Shown: positions 26,141 to 37,276, counted from the stretch's first letter. The stretch is DNA of 64,000 nucleotides from an uncultured Bacilli bacterium (GCA_947625505.1 CANQON010000006.1:1-64000); one strand, 5' to 3'. Numbers and translations are program-made. Notes: a model not told the origin generated them from the sequence alone.

Positions 26141-26146
26141 ATTATA
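26141..26146 (-). promoter_or_regulatory. -10 of the rnfC-rnfD unit
   Basis: TATAAT on the minus strand, about 22 nt before the start, followed by a TAGGAGT ribosome site. Confidence 0.5.
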
Positions 26147-26220
26147 CCTTTTTTATAATTAAAAAAAAAGCTTTTTATCTTTCAAAAAAAGGTAAGGTAT
26201 GCTATAATGATACTTAGCAA

Positions 26221-26249
26221 TTGACAAAGTGACATTTATTGTCTATAAT
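26221..26249 (+). promoter_or_regulatory. Consensus promoter of valS
   Basis: A perfect sigma-A promoter: TTGACA at 26221-26226, 17-nt spacer, TATAAT at 26244-26249. A second extended -10 (TGCTATAAT, 26200-26208) lies just upstream. Confidence 0.85.
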
Positions 26250-26255
26250 ATAGCT

Positions 26256-26480
26256 CGAAAAAACGAAGAACAAGAGGAGTAAATTAACTAGTAGTTAAAA
26301 GAGATGAAAAGTCATTGGCTGAAAGCTTTTCTTAATGAAGATTAATTGAAGGTAGCTTGGGAGTTGTATATCTAAGTAAATAGGATATAACGTTAACTGC
26401 GTTAAAGTATGAGTGCATAATAAGTATTATGAAATAGGATGGTACCACGTGTAAGCGTTCCTATACATAATACTTTTTTG
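26256..26480 (+). ncRNA. T-box riboswitch (valine specificity) leader of valS
   Basis: The antiterminator sequence is explicit: AGGA (26436-26439), bulge TGGTACC (26440-26446), ACG…CGT helix and closing TCCT (26459-26462). TGGT in the bulge would pair with the uncharged tRNA ACCA-type end. The specifier is read as GTA (Val) at 26352-26354, in GAAGGTAGCTTGGGAG. The terminator stem is AAGTATTATG (26422-26431) with CATAATACTT (26466-26475), then TTTT. It controls valS by tRNA-Val charging. Confidence 0.9.
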
Positions 26481-26548
26481 TTTATATTTATACTTAATAA
26501 GTAATATAATTAAAAAATAATTATTAAAAATGTAAAGGGAGTGTTATT

Positions 26549-29074
26549 ATGTTAGAAGCAAAATATAATCACAAAAAGGTAGAAGAAGGAAAGTATAATA
26601 ATTGGAAACAAAAAGGATACTTTGAAAGTGGCGATTTAAGTAAAAAGCCATATTGTATAGTTATTCCTCCTCCTAATGTTACAGGTAAATTACATTTAGG
26701 ACATGCTTGGGATACAACTTTACAAGACATATTAATTCGTTATAAGAAAATGAATGGATATGATGTATTATGGTTACCTGGTACTGATCATGCTGCTATC
26801 GCAACCGAAGCACGTGTTGTAGGCAAACTAAAACAAGAAGGAATCGACAAGTATGAATTAGGTCGTGATAAATTCTTAGATGCTTGTTGGGATTGGACAC
26901 ATAAGTATGCAGGTAATATTCGTGAACAATGGGCTAAACTAGGTCTTACTTTAGATTATCGTAAAGAAGCTTTTACCTTAGATGAAAATTTAACACGAGC
27001 TGTTAAAAAAGTATTTGTTGATTTATATAATGAAGGACTAATATACCGTGGAGAACGTATTATTAACTGGGATCCTGTTGCGAAGACAGCCTTATCTAAT
27101 GAAGAGGTATTCTATAAAGATGATGAAGGTGCTTTCTATCATTTAAAATACTTTATTGAAGATTCTGATGAATATCTTGATGTTGCGACAACACGTCCAG
27201 AAACTTTATTTGGAGATACAGCTGTAGCTGTTAATCCTAAAGATAAACGTTATAAACATTTAATAGGTAAACATGTTGTTTTACCTGTTGTTAATAAATT
27301 AATTCCTATTGTTGGAGATGAACATGCTGATCCTGAATTTGGTACAGGGGTAGTTAAGATTACACCTGCTCATGATCCTAATGACTTTGAAGTAGGTAAT
27401 CGTCATAACTTAGAACGTATTGTTGTTATGAATGAAGACGCTACAATGAATGAAAATGCAGGTAAGTATGTTGGTATGAGTCGTGAAGCTTGTCGTGAAG
27501 CTTTAGTAAATGATTTAAAAGAAGAGGGAATCTTAATAAGTATTGAACCTATGGTACATAGTGTTGGACATAGTGAAAGAACCGATGCTGTTGTAGAGCC
27601 TTACTTATCTAAGCAATGGTTTGTTAAGATGCGTCCTTTAGCAGATCGTGTTTTAAAGAATCAAAAAGATAAAAAGAATAAAGTAAATTTTGTACCTACA
27701 CATTATGAAAAAATAATGAATCATTGGATGGAAATAACTTATGATTGGTGTATATCACGTCAATTATGGTGGGGACATCGTATTCCTGCTTGGTATAAAG
27801 GTGATGATATATATGTAGGTATAGAGCCTCCTAAAGGTGATGGATGGGTACAAGATAATGATGTATTAGATACATGGTTTAGTAGTGCTTTATGGCCATT
27901 TGCTACTTTAGGATGGCCTAATGAAACGGATGATTATAAAAGATATTATCCTAATGATGTTTTAGTAACAGGATATGATATTATTCCATTCTGGGTTAAT
28001 AGAATGACTTTCCAAGGATTAAAGTTTACAGGTAAAAGACCTTTTAAAGATTGTTTAATACATGGATTAATTCGTGATAAGAATGGTGTTAAGATGAGTA
28101 AATCCTTAGGTAATGGTGTTGATCCTATGGATGTTATAGATGAATATGGATGTGATGCTTTAAGGTTCTTCTTAACTACTAATTCAGCTCCAGGCGCTGA
28201 TTTAAGATATGATGATGAAAAAGTTAAATCAGCATGGAATTTTATTAATAAATTATGGAATGCCTCTAGATTTGTTTTAATGAATCTTGAAGGATTTACT
28301 ACTAAAGATTATACTTTAAAGAACTTATCTTTACCTGATAAATGGATGCTAAATAAATTAAATAAAACAGTTAAAGAAGTAAGAAAAAATATGGATTCAT
28401 ATGATTTCCATAATGTAGGTAATGCTTTATATTCATTTATTTGGGATGATTTCTGTGATTGGTATATTGAGTTATCTAAGAGTGATATGTCTAATACTAA
28501 TAAGAGTGTTTTACTTAAAGTATTAACCGATATTGTTAAAATGTTACATCCTTTTATGCCATATGTAACTGAAGAGATATATTTAATGTTACCTATTAAA
28601 GATCAAGAATCTATTATGTTAGAAAATTATCCTAAAGCTACAAAGAATAAATATGATGAAGAAGAAGATACTTTAGATAAGATTATTGAAGATATTATCG
28701 CTATTAGAAATTTAAAAGCAACTAATAATATTACAAAACAAGCTAAGGTTAAATATGAAGTAGACTCTTCTTTAGAAACAATTTATACATCACAATTAAA
28801 GATTAAAGAAGAAAATATTTTACAAGATAATAACGAATATTTAACAAGTAATTATAAATCTAAATATATTAATATTACTTATTATTATGAAGGTACTAAA
28901 GAAGATGAAAGCCGTAAAGAAGAAGAAATTAAAAAACTTGAAGCTTCTATTGAACGCCGTGAAAAATTATTAAGTAATGAAAATTATGTATCTAAAGCTC
29001 CTTTAAATATTGTTGAAGCTGATCGTAAGAAATTAGCTGAAGAAAAAGAAAAATTAGCTATATTAAAGGGTTAA
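26549..29074 (+). CDS. valS: Valyl-tRNA synthetase
   Basis: This class I aminoacyl-tRNA synthetase charges tRNA-Val and edits Thr. At 841 residues it is about 40 shorter than the Bacillus enzyme. Signature regions are [16 protein letters not shown] (40-55, with the HIGH box), the editing domain [32 protein letters not shown], and the KMSKS loop in [14 protein letters not shown]. The anticodon-binding domain and the C-terminal ValRS-specific coiled coil ([29 protein letters not shown]) follow. It is preceded by a T-box leader and separated from the next gene by one base. Confidence 0.97.
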   Translation: MLEAKYNHKKVEEGKYNNWKQKGYFESGDLSKKPYCIVIPPPNVTGKLHLGHAWDTTLQDILIRYKKMNGYDVLWLPGTDHAAIATEARVVGKLKQEGIDKYELGRDKFLDACWDWTHKYAGNIREQWAKLGLTLDYRKEAFTLDENLTRAVKKVFVDLYNEGLIYRGERIINWDPVAKTALSNEEVFYKDDEGAFYHLKYFIEDSDEYLDVATTRPETLFGDTAVAVNPKDKRYKHLIGKHVVLPVVNKLIPIVGDEHADPEFGTGVVKITPAHDPNDFEVGNRHNLERIVVMNEDATMNENAGKYVGMSREACREALVNDLKEEGILISIEPMVHSVGHSERTDAVVEPYLSKQWFVKMRPLADRVLKNQKDKKNKVNFVPTHYEKIMNHWMEITYDWCISRQLWWGHRIPAWYKGDDIYVGIEPPKGDGWVQDNDVLDTWFSSALWPFATLGWPNETDDYKRYYPNDVLVTGYDIIPFWVNRMTFQGLKFTGKRPFKDCLIHGLIRDKNGVKMSKSLGNGVDPMDVIDEYGCDALRFFLTTNSAPGADLRYDDEKVKSAWNFINKLWNASRFVLMNLEGFTTKDYTLKNLSLPDKWMLNKLNKTVKEVRKNMDSYDFHNVGNALYSFIWDDFCDWYIELSKSDMSNTNKSVLLKVLTDIVKMLHPFMPYVTEEIYLMLPIKDQESIMLENYPKATKNKYDEEEDTLDKIIEDIIAIRNLKATNNITKQAKVKYEVDSSLETIYTSQLKIKEENILQDNNEYLTSNYKSKYINITYYYEGTKEDESRKEEEIKKLEASIERREKLLSNENYVSKAPLNIVEADRKKLAEEKEKLAILKG

Positions 29075-29075
29075 A

Positions 29076-29423
29076 ATGGTATTTATTCATTATCCTAAAT
29101 GTTCAACATGTAAGAAAGCTAAAGAGTTTTTAGATACTAATAATATTAAGTATGAAGAAAGAAATATTGTCTTAGATAATCCTAAATATGAGGAATTAAA
29201 AGAATGGATTACTATTATTCCTATTAAGAAATTATTTAATACTAGTGGATTAAAATATAAAGAATTAAAACTAAAAGATAAATTAGATACCATGAGTGAT
29301 GAAGAAAAGCTAAAATTACTTGCTAGTGATGGAATGTTAGTTAAAAGACCATTACTTATTGATAAATCTAAAATATTAGTAGGTTTTAAAATAAAAGAAT
29401 GGGAAGATAATTTTAAAATATAA
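29076..29423 (+). CDS. ArsC/Spx-family thioredoxin-fold protein
   Basis: The 115-residue protein has the ArsC/Spx fold with CSTC (residues 9-12) in FIHYPKCSTCKKAKEFLD, an RN motif (EERNIVLD), and the family KRPLLID near 96 (the R of 'RP' is conserved). It retains CxxC, like Spx and YusI-type proteins. It lacks the clear RNAP-binding features that would let me call Spx, so reductase or adaptor roles both remain possible. It follows valS after one base and is probably cotranscribed. Confidence 0.83.
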   Translation: MVFIHYPKCSTCKKAKEFLDTNNIKYEERNIVLDNPKYEELKEWITIIPIKKLFNTSGLKYKELKLKDKLDTMSDEEKLKLLASDGMLVKRPLLIDKSKILVGFKIKEWEDNFKI

Positions 29424-29447
29424 GCTATACAATGTATAGCTTTTTTA
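29422..29447 (+). terminator. Terminator after the ArsC/Spx-like gene
   Basis: AAGCTATA (29422-29429) and TATAGCTT pair, then TTTTTT. Confidence 0.85.
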
Positions 29448-29490
29448 TTATTTTTTTGATATACTTAAAAAGAGAATAGGAAGTGTGTGT

Positions 29491-30354
29491 ATGAATTGTA
29501 AGAATTGTGGAGCACCTTTAAGAGAAGGCGCTAAATTTTGTCAATCATGTGGAACAGCTGTTAGTCAAGATAAAGAAGTAAATACAAATACAGAAGTAAA
29601 AAGTGTAGATAATGTTACAGAAAGTACTACAGATACTACTAACAATGTAGTAACACAAGAGCCTAGTAATGTGGTAGCACCTACACCTGATATGAATCAA
29701 GTGTCTCAGACACCAGTTATGAATCAAGTAAATCCTAATATGGGATTTAATCAAGTACCTCAATATAATCAACAAATGTATTATCAACCTGTTCCTCCAA
29801 AGAAAAACTTAACAGCTTTATGGATTGCTTTAGGTGTTGTAGGAGGATTATTACTTTTAGGAGTAGCTATTATATTTATTTGTGTAGCTGTATATAGTAG
29901 TAATGCTAGTGATACTGAGTATAATACTAATGAACCAACTGTTAATGAAAATGGTGATAAAGTATATCGTGTTGGTCAAAAGTTTGAATTTGATGACTTA
30001 GAAATTACTGTTAACGATGATTATAAATTTACAGTTGTTGATAATAAATATTCTGATTATTATAATGAGCCTGTTGTTAAAATACCTGTAAGAATAAAAA
30101 ATATAGGTAGTGAGAATAAGAAACTAAATATGTTCTATTTTAGTTTAGAATCTCCAGATGGTGATGATTTACATAATGTAGCCACTTTATTCACATTGTC
30201 TAATAGTGATTCTGCTGATTACGCTAATTATTTAAAGCCAGGGGAATCATATGATAAATATTTATACTTTATTTATGATGGCTCAGGAACATATACATTA
30301 GAGTTTGATAATTGGTCTACAACAGTAGAAGTAAAATTAAATATCAAAAAGTGA
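29491..30354 (+). CDS. Zinc-ribbon membrane protein with DUF4352-like C-terminal domain
   Basis: The 287-residue protein has an N-terminal zinc ribbon (C3-C6…C17-C20 in NCKNCGAPLREGAKFCQSC). This is followed by a Thr/Asn/Gln/Pro-rich disordered linker with repeats of TPVMNQV and PQYNQ, and one membrane helix (about 108-132, LTALWIALGVVGGLLLLGVAIIF). The extracytoplasmic beta-rich domain (VGQKFEFDDLEITVNDDYKFTV…) is like DUF4352/telokin-type folds. The ATG at 29491 keeps the Cys pair at the N-terminus, and GGAAGTG lies upstream. A paralogue follows immediately. Function unknown; the ribbon is cytoplasmic and the C-domain outside. Confidence 0.78.
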   Translation: MNCKNCGAPLREGAKFCQSCGTAVSQDKEVNTNTEVKSVDNVTESTTDTTNNVVTQEPSNVVAPTPDMNQVSQTPVMNQVNPNMGFNQVPQYNQQMYYQPVPPKKNLTALWIALGVVGGLLLLGVAIIFICVAVYSSNASDTEYNTNEPTVNENGDKVYRVGQKFEFDDLEITVNDDYKFTVVDNKYSDYYNEPVVKIPVRIKNIGSENKKLNMFYFSLESPDGDDLHNVATLFTLSNSDSADYANYLKPGESYDKYLYFIYDGSGTYTLEFDNWSTTVEVKLNIKK

Positions 30355-30373
30355 TTCAATAATCACTTTTTTT
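30347..30373 (+). terminator. Terminator between the two zinc-ribbon genes
   Basis: AAAAGTGATT-CAAT-AATCACTTTT followed by TTT; the TGA stop lies in the stem. Confidence 0.87.
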
Positions 30374-30428
30374 GTTGATTATTTGAATAATTTTTGGTAT
30401 ATTTAAAAAGAGAATAGGAAGTGTAAAT

Positions 30429-31199
30429 ATGATATGTAAGAATTGTGGAAGAGAAGTTAATGGTCCTTTTTGTACTAGTTGTGGAACACCAGTAGATACT
30501 AATACCCCAAATATGAATGCCACTACTACTCCAGTAGCGCCTACACCAGTTATGAATCAGGTACCTCAAACTCCAGTTATGAATCAAGTAAACCCTAATA
30601 TGGGTAATCAAATGCCTCAATATAATCAACCAATGTATACTACTCCTTATACAGCTCCTAAAAAGAATAATACAGGTTTAATAATAGCGATTGTTGTCGT
30701 TGCTGTAGTATTGTTAGGAATTGTTGGAATTAGTATGGCATCACATGGTGATGATAGTGAGGTAACAACTAATGAAAGCGGTGAAAAAGTATCTGAAGGA
30801 GTATCTATCACAGTAGATGGCTATACTTATAAAGTACCTAGTCGTTATACAGCTAAAGAATCTAATGGTAGATTACAATTAACTAGTAAAGATAATGTTG
30901 ATTTAGCTTTAATTGATATTGTTGATGGTGATTTTAATAATATTAGAAATAATCAAACATATATTAAAAACTACTTAACAACTTCAGGATATACTGTTTT
31001 AAACATTGGTAATAGAGTTGTAGGTGGAATGGATTTTGTTACTATTGAAGTATCTCAAAATGGACAAAAAATGTTAATGGGATATGCTAAATTCAATAGT
31101 AGTAAAGTATTCTTAGTAACAGTTGGTAATACAAGTTATACAATTGATTACGACTTACTTGCTGATGTTGTTCCAATAATGCGTTCAGCTCAAAGCTAA
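30429..31199 (+). CDS. Zinc-ribbon membrane protein, paralogue of the preceding gene
   Basis: The 256-residue protein repeats the layout of its neighbour. A zinc ribbon (C3-C6…C15-C18) is followed by a disordered linker with two copies of TPVMNQV and PQYNQPMY, and one membrane helix (about 80-102). Its extracytoplasmic domain is different (SITVDGYTYKVPSRYTAKESNGRLQLTSKDNVDLALIDIVDG). The upstream sequence TTTAAAAAGAGAATAGGAAGTGT is nearly identical to that of the neighbour, so the 5' end was duplicated with its control region and the C-domain was swapped or diverged. Function unknown. Confidence 0.78.
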   Translation: MICKNCGREVNGPFCTSCGTPVDTNTPNMNATTTPVAPTPVMNQVPQTPVMNQVNPNMGNQMPQYNQPMYTTPYTAPKKNNTGLIIAIVVVAVVLLGIVGISMASHGDDSEVTTNESGEKVSEGVSITVDGYTYKVPSRYTAKESNGRLQLTSKDNVDLALIDIVDGDFNNIRNNQTYIKNYLTTSGYTVLNIGNRVVGGMDFVTIEVSQNGQKMLMGYAKFNSSKVFLVTVGNTSYTIDYDLLADVVPIMRSAQS

Positions 31200-31210
31200 T
31201 AAGAAAGTCA

Positions 31211-31239
31211 AAAAGAAATTCGAGAGAATTTCTTTTTTT
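31211..31239 (+). terminator. Terminator of the second zinc-ribbon gene
   Basis: AAAAGAAATTC-GAGA-GAATTTCTTTT followed by TTT. Confidence 0.87.
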
Positions 31240-31252
31240 GATATTAAATAAA

Positions 31253-33261
<2,009 letters not shown>

Positions 33262-33301
33262 TATGATTATATTTAGAACATGATGGGTGTGTGGAAGTTT
33301 T

Positions 33302-35515
33302 ATGATAGAAGAATGGAATGGTTTTAAAGGTACTAAATGGCAACAAACGATTGATGTTGAAGACTTTATTATCAATAATTATAAAGAGTATACAGGAAGT
33401 TCAGAATTCTTAAAAGGAATAAGTAGAAAAACAAGTCGCGTTTGGAGTAGATGTCAAAAACTATTAGATAAAGAGGATATAACCAAAGTATTAGATGTAG
33501 AAACTAGTTATTTTTCTAGTATTAATGGTTTTGAACAAGGATACATTGATAAAAAAAATGAAGTAATCGTTGGATTACAAACTGATGAACCTTTAAAACA
33601 ATTTATTAATCCCTTTGTAGCTTTAGATTCTTCTTTAGAAGCTTCTAAAAATTATGGATATCGTTTTGATCGTAATATGGAAGAACATTTTAGAGAGTTC
33701 GCTATATCACATGAAGAAGCTACAGAAGCATCTTATACTAAAGAGATAAAAAAATATCGTGAAGTTCATTTATTAGAGGGATTACCTGATAATTATGGAA
33801 GGGGATTTATTGTCTCTGATTTTAGACGTTTACCTTTATATGGAGCTGATTATTTAATAGCGCGTAAAGAACATGATTTAGATCGTTTAAGACGTGATAT
33901 TAATTATTCTATTGTACGTACAAGAGAAGAAGTAATAAAACAAATTGATGCTTTAAAGAAGATAAAAGATATGGCTAAGCATTACGATATTGATATATCA
34001 AGGCCTGCTAAAAATACTAAAGAAGCTATTCAATGGTTATATTTTGCTTATTTAGGAGCTAGTAAAGATACTTGCAGTGCTTCTTTACCAGTAGGAAATA
34101 ATACACCATTTTTAGATATTTATATTAATAGAGATTTAGAAAATGGTAGTATTAAAGAAGAAGAAGTGCAAGAATTAATTGATCAATTTATTATTAAATT
34201 ACGTTTAATAAGATTTTTGCATACACCTGAATATAAAAATTATTTTCCAGGTAAGAATCCTTTGATTACTGAAGTAATTGGGGGATTATATAATGGTAAA
34301 TCGCTTATTACTCAAACAGCATATCGCTTCTTAAACTCCTTAGAAAATTTAGGAACATATCCTGTACCTAGTTTTGCTATTTTATGGAGTTCGAAATTAC
34401 CAATTAATTTTAAAAGATATTGTGCTAAAACTATGTTAAGTCATCATACTATTGAGTTATTAAATGCTGATAAGTTAGATAGTTTTAATTATGCTGTTAC
34501 GGGTTTAGCAGGTTTATCTAAGATAGGTAAACAAATTGATTACTATGGTGGTAGTTGTAATTTACCTAAAGCTTTATTATATGCTATTAATGAAGGTAAA
34601 GATGAAATAACAGGAGAACTTGTTATTCCTGATATAGAACCTATTAAGGATGATGTTTTAAATTATCCAATAGTTGTTAAAAACTTTGTTAAAGTATTAA
34701 GTAAATTAATATGTATTTATGCTGATGCTTTAAATATTGTGCATTATATGCATGATAAGTATGCTTATGAAGGATCTTTAATGGCATTTAATGATACAGT
34801 AGTTGAAAGATATATTACTTTTGGTATAGCAGGATTATCTACTTTAGTAGATTCTTTATGTGCTATTAGATATGCTAAAGTCCATGTAAATCGTGATGAT
34901 AAAGGTTTAACTACGGATTTTAATATTGATGGTTCTTTCCCTAAATTTGGTAATAATCAAGATGAAGCTGATCGTATTGCTAGTGATATTATTAAATTAT
35001 TTAATAAAGAATTACGTAATCATCATATGTATCGAAATGCTAAAATAAAAGTTGGTGTTGAAACAGTAGGATTAAATATGGTATATGGTAATAATACAGG
35101 ATCAACACCTAATGGACGCTTTAAAGGAGTACCTTATGCTATAGGAGCATGTCCTGTAGGAAATGCCGATACTAAAGGACTTTTATCTTCTTTAAAGAGT
35201 GTTATGAAATTACCAAAAGAACTATGTACTAATGGTATTATTACGACAGTTAATATTAGTGGTAATGCTTTAGGTAGTAAAAAGAGCGAAAGAGCAGAGA
35301 ATATTATAGGCTTATTAGATAGCTACTTTAATCAAAATGGTAGTCAGTTAGAAATAAATATCATTGATAAAAGTACTATTACTTCAGCTATAAAAGATGA
35401 TCGTAATTATACTAATTTAGTTCTTCATAATGGGGGATTTGCTGTAAGATTTAAAGATATAGATAATAATTTATCTAATGATTTAGCTGAAAGAACATTT
35501 CATGAGGTATTATAA
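33302..35515 (+). CDS. Pyruvate formate-lyase-like protein lacking the catalytic cysteines
   Basis: The 737-residue protein aligns with PFL from end to end: NGFKGTKWQQTIDVEDFI (N-terminus), LPDNYGRGFIVSDFRRLPLYG, EGSLMAFNDTVVERYITFGIAGLS, and GNNTGSTPNGRFKGVPYAIGACP. Where PFL has YAIACCVSPMxxGKQ, this protein has YAVTGLAGLSKIGKQ, so both thiyl cysteines are replaced (G401, L402). The nearby pyruvate-binding Arg in FFGAR is Ser (YYGGS). The glycyl-radical loop remains as NGGFAVRF (radical Gly G712). The ATG at 33302 gives the PFL-like N-terminus. Start and stop are intact and its stop overlaps the activase-like ATG. It is probably a non-catalytic PFL. Confidence 0.88.
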   Translation: MIEEWNGFKGTKWQQTIDVEDFIINNYKEYTGSSEFLKGISRKTSRVWSRCQKLLDKEDITKVLDVETSYFSSINGFEQGYIDKKNEVIVGLQTDEPLKQFINPFVALDSSLEASKNYGYRFDRNMEEHFREFAISHEEATEASYTKEIKKYREVHLLEGLPDNYGRGFIVSDFRRLPLYGADYLIARKEHDLDRLRRDINYSIVRTREEVIKQIDALKKIKDMAKHYDIDISRPAKNTKEAIQWLYFAYLGASKDTCSASLPVGNNTPFLDIYINRDLENGSIKEEEVQELIDQFIIKLRLIRFLHTPEYKNYFPGKNPLITEVIGGLYNGKSLITQTAYRFLNSLENLGTYPVPSFAILWSSKLPINFKRYCAKTMLSHHTIELLNADKLDSFNYAVTGLAGLSKIGKQIDYYGGSCNLPKALLYAINEGKDEITGELVIPDIEPIKDDVLNYPIVVKNFVKVLSKLICIYADALNIVHYMHDKYAYEGSLMAFNDTVVERYITFGIAGLSTLVDSLCAIRYAKVHVNRDDKGLTTDFNIDGSFPKFGNNQDEADRIASDIIKLFNKELRNHHMYRNAKIKVGVETVGLNMVYGNNTGSTPNGRFKGVPYAIGACPVGNADTKGLLSSLKSVMKLPKELCTNGIITTVNISGNALGSKKSERAENIIGLLDSYFNQNGSQLEINIIDKSTITSAIKDDRNYTNLVLHNGGFAVRFKDIDNNLSNDLAERTFHEVL

Positions 35516-36108
35516 TGAAAGGTACTATTAGTTCAATTAATCCTATGAGTTTTGATTCAGGCCCAGGAATACGTGTTAGTGTTGAATTAAATAATACTAA
35601 TGAATTAAGTTTAACACCTAATGAAATGGTAGATCGTATTCGTAAGTTTCGTCCTTATATAGGACCTGATGGTGGAGGAGTTACTTTCTATGGAAATCTT
35701 TTTGAACAAAAGGATTTCTTAAAAGAAACTTGTTTAATATCTCATAAAGCAGGTATTAATACATGTATTATAACTAATGGTATAGATTATGTAGACGATG
35801 AAGCTCTATTTAAACATATAGATTTAGTTATTTTAGATATAATAAGTTTGCCAATGTATAATTATAATGATATAGCTATTGAAGATCTTATGAATATCAA
35901 TCGTTTTCTTAATAAATTAGAAGAAAAACAAATTAATTTATGGATTAAGCAAAAAATATATAAAGATAAAAATGATAATGAAGAATATATTAATGCCTTA
36001 AAAAAATTTTTAAATATGTTTCATAATATAAATGATATTGAATTAATAGGTATTGATGTAGATTCTAATCGATTAAATTATTTAGAAAGTTTATTAAAGG
36101 AGGTATAG
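35515..36108 (+). CDS. PFL-activating-enzyme-like protein lacking the radical-SAM cluster motif
   Basis: The 197-residue protein (usual length ~245) keeps the activase flanks: SFDSGPGIRVSV at 12-23 (PFL-AE: TVDGPGIRF), GPDGGGVT at 50-57, AGINTCIITNG at 79-89, HIDLVILDI and NLWIKQKI. The segment that should hold GCxxxCxYCHN is deleted; residues 21-31 run VSVELNNTNEL. The SAM-binding GGE is YGN. It therefore cannot bind the [4Fe-4S] cluster in the known way. Its ATG overlaps the PFL-like stop by one base, so it is translationally coupled to that gene. It is a pseudoenzyme candidate. Confidence 0.82.
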   Translation: MKGTISSINPMSFDSGPGIRVSVELNNTNELSLTPNEMVDRIRKFRPYIGPDGGGVTFYGNLFEQKDFLKETCLISHKAGINTCIITNGIDYVDDEALFKHIDLVILDIISLPMYNYNDIAIEDLMNINRFLNKLEEKQINLWIKQKIYKDKNDNEEYINALKKFLNMFHNINDIELIGIDVDSNRLNYLESLLKEV

Positions 36109-36109
36109 T

Positions 36110-37237
36110 GTGAAAAGATATCGTTTTATTGCTATCTTATATTTTGTTATCATGGCATATTTTGTTTTAACAAGTAAAAGTTTAACAATGTACGCTACCA
36201 CATTAGATTATGTAGGATGTGGATCAGCTAGTGGAATACCTAAACCTATACCTCAATTAACAACAGTAGCGTATACTTTATTAATTGTTGGAACACCTCT
36301 TATTTTAATAACTTTTTCTATTGTTGCTTTGATTAAAGCTATATCTGGTGGTAAAGCTGATGAAATATTAAAAGCTAAAACTAAATTATTTAAAAAATTT
36401 ATGGCAGCAGGAATAATCTTTTTATTATCAGCTATTGTTCAATTTGTTATAGGTAGAGTAACGACAACGGTAGATGATGAAAGTACAGTAACAGCTTGTC
36501 TTCAATGCTTTCTATACTATAGTGATCAGAACTGTTATAAATCAAGTTCAGGTAATGGTGTAACAGAAGATACTACTAATCCTACCTATGATGATAAAGC
36601 CCAACCTACAACAGGGAATCGTGATAAAACACCTTCAGGTAATGTAAGTAATGGAACTATTAAGAAAGGTTCTAAAACTATTTTAGTAGGAGATTCAAGA
36701 ACAGTAGGAATTTGCCAACTATCTTCCTCTGGTTATTATTCAGGAGCATGCCGTGATTACAATGCTGTATGTCAAGGTGGTATGGGATATAATTGGTTTA
36801 AAGCAACAGGGGTAGCAGGAGTAAATGGTTTATTAGAGCAAAACGCTAATACAAGACATAATATTGTTATTTTACTAGGTGTAAATGATATATCTAATAC
36901 TGAATATTGGGCTGATAATGCTGTCAAAGAATATATGGGAATTATAACTGAGCATGCTAATGGAGATTGGAAAAATCAAAATATTATTTTTGCTTCTATT
37001 ACTCCAATTGGGGCAGAACAAACTGGAGGGAAGTGGCCTGTAAGTCAAACAAATATTAATTACTTTAATACCCAAATACGTTCTAAAATAGCTTCATCAG
37101 GATTAAGTAATGTAAGTTATTGTGATATTAGTACAGGAATAGACTTAAATGGTAAATTTGCAGGAGATAATTTACATTATACAGGAGCAGGATATACAAC
37201 TATGTATAACCAAATAGTTAATAAGTGCTTAAAGTAG
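36110..37237 (+). CDS. Membrane protein with two N-terminal helices and extracytoplasmic SGNH hydrolase domain
   Basis: The 375-residue protein starts at GTG 36110, five bases after AAAGGAGGT. The N-terminal ~118 residues are a signal-like helix followed by a two-helix unit (YTLLIVGTPLILITFSIVALIKAISGG and KKFMAAGIIFLLSAIVQFVIG), reminiscent of pilin/TrbC-like proteins. A Cys- and Thr-rich linker leads to an SGNH/GDSL hydrolase domain with the nucleophile Ser196 in GDSR, GGMG (223-226), GVND (257-260) and D353-x-x-H356. All four SGNH blocks are present, so esterase activity on an envelope substrate is plausible. It starts one base after the activase-like stop. Confidence 0.8.
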   Translation: MKRYRFIAILYFVIMAYFVLTSKSLTMYATTLDYVGCGSASGIPKPIPQLTTVAYTLLIVGTPLILITFSIVALIKAISGGKADEILKAKTKLFKKFMAAGIIFLLSAIVQFVIGRVTTTVDDESTVTACLQCFLYYSDQNCYKSSSGNGVTEDTTNPTYDDKAQPTTGNRDKTPSGNVSNGTIKKGSKTILVGDSRTVGICQLSSSGYYSGACRDYNAVCQGGMGYNWFKATGVAGVNGLLEQNANTRHNIVILLGVNDISNTEYWADNAVKEYMGIITEHANGDWKNQNIIFASITPIGAEQTGGKWPVSQTNINYFNTQIRSKIASSGLSNVSYCDISTGIDLNGKFAGDNLHYTGAGYTTMYNQIVNKCLK

Positions 37238-37258
37238 CAAGAAATTGCTACTTTTTTA
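37231..37258 (+). terminator. Terminator of the PFL-like cassette
   Basis: AAAGTAGCAA-GAAA-TTGCTACTTT followed by TTTT, with the stop codon in the stem. Confidence 0.88.
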
Positions 37259-37267
37259 TTTCTAACA

Positions 37268-37276
37268 TGGTATAAT
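37268..37276 (+). promoter_or_regulatory. Extended -10 promoter of nifJ
   Basis: TGGTATAAT at 37268-37276, 15 nt before ATG, with AGGTGAT between; no good -35. Confidence 0.6.

Noticed and set aside
29545-29787. Minus-strand open frames opposite the zinc-ribbon linkers (also 30363-30629, 44175-44372)
   Set aside because: They are antisense images of the repetitive PNM/QYN linkers and lack ribosome sites.
33302-36108. Frameshift or sequencing error as the cause of the missing PFL and activase motifs
   Set aside because: Both frames are open end to end and flanking conserved blocks stay in phase on both sides of each altered segment; an in-frame assembly deletion cannot be excluded without reads.
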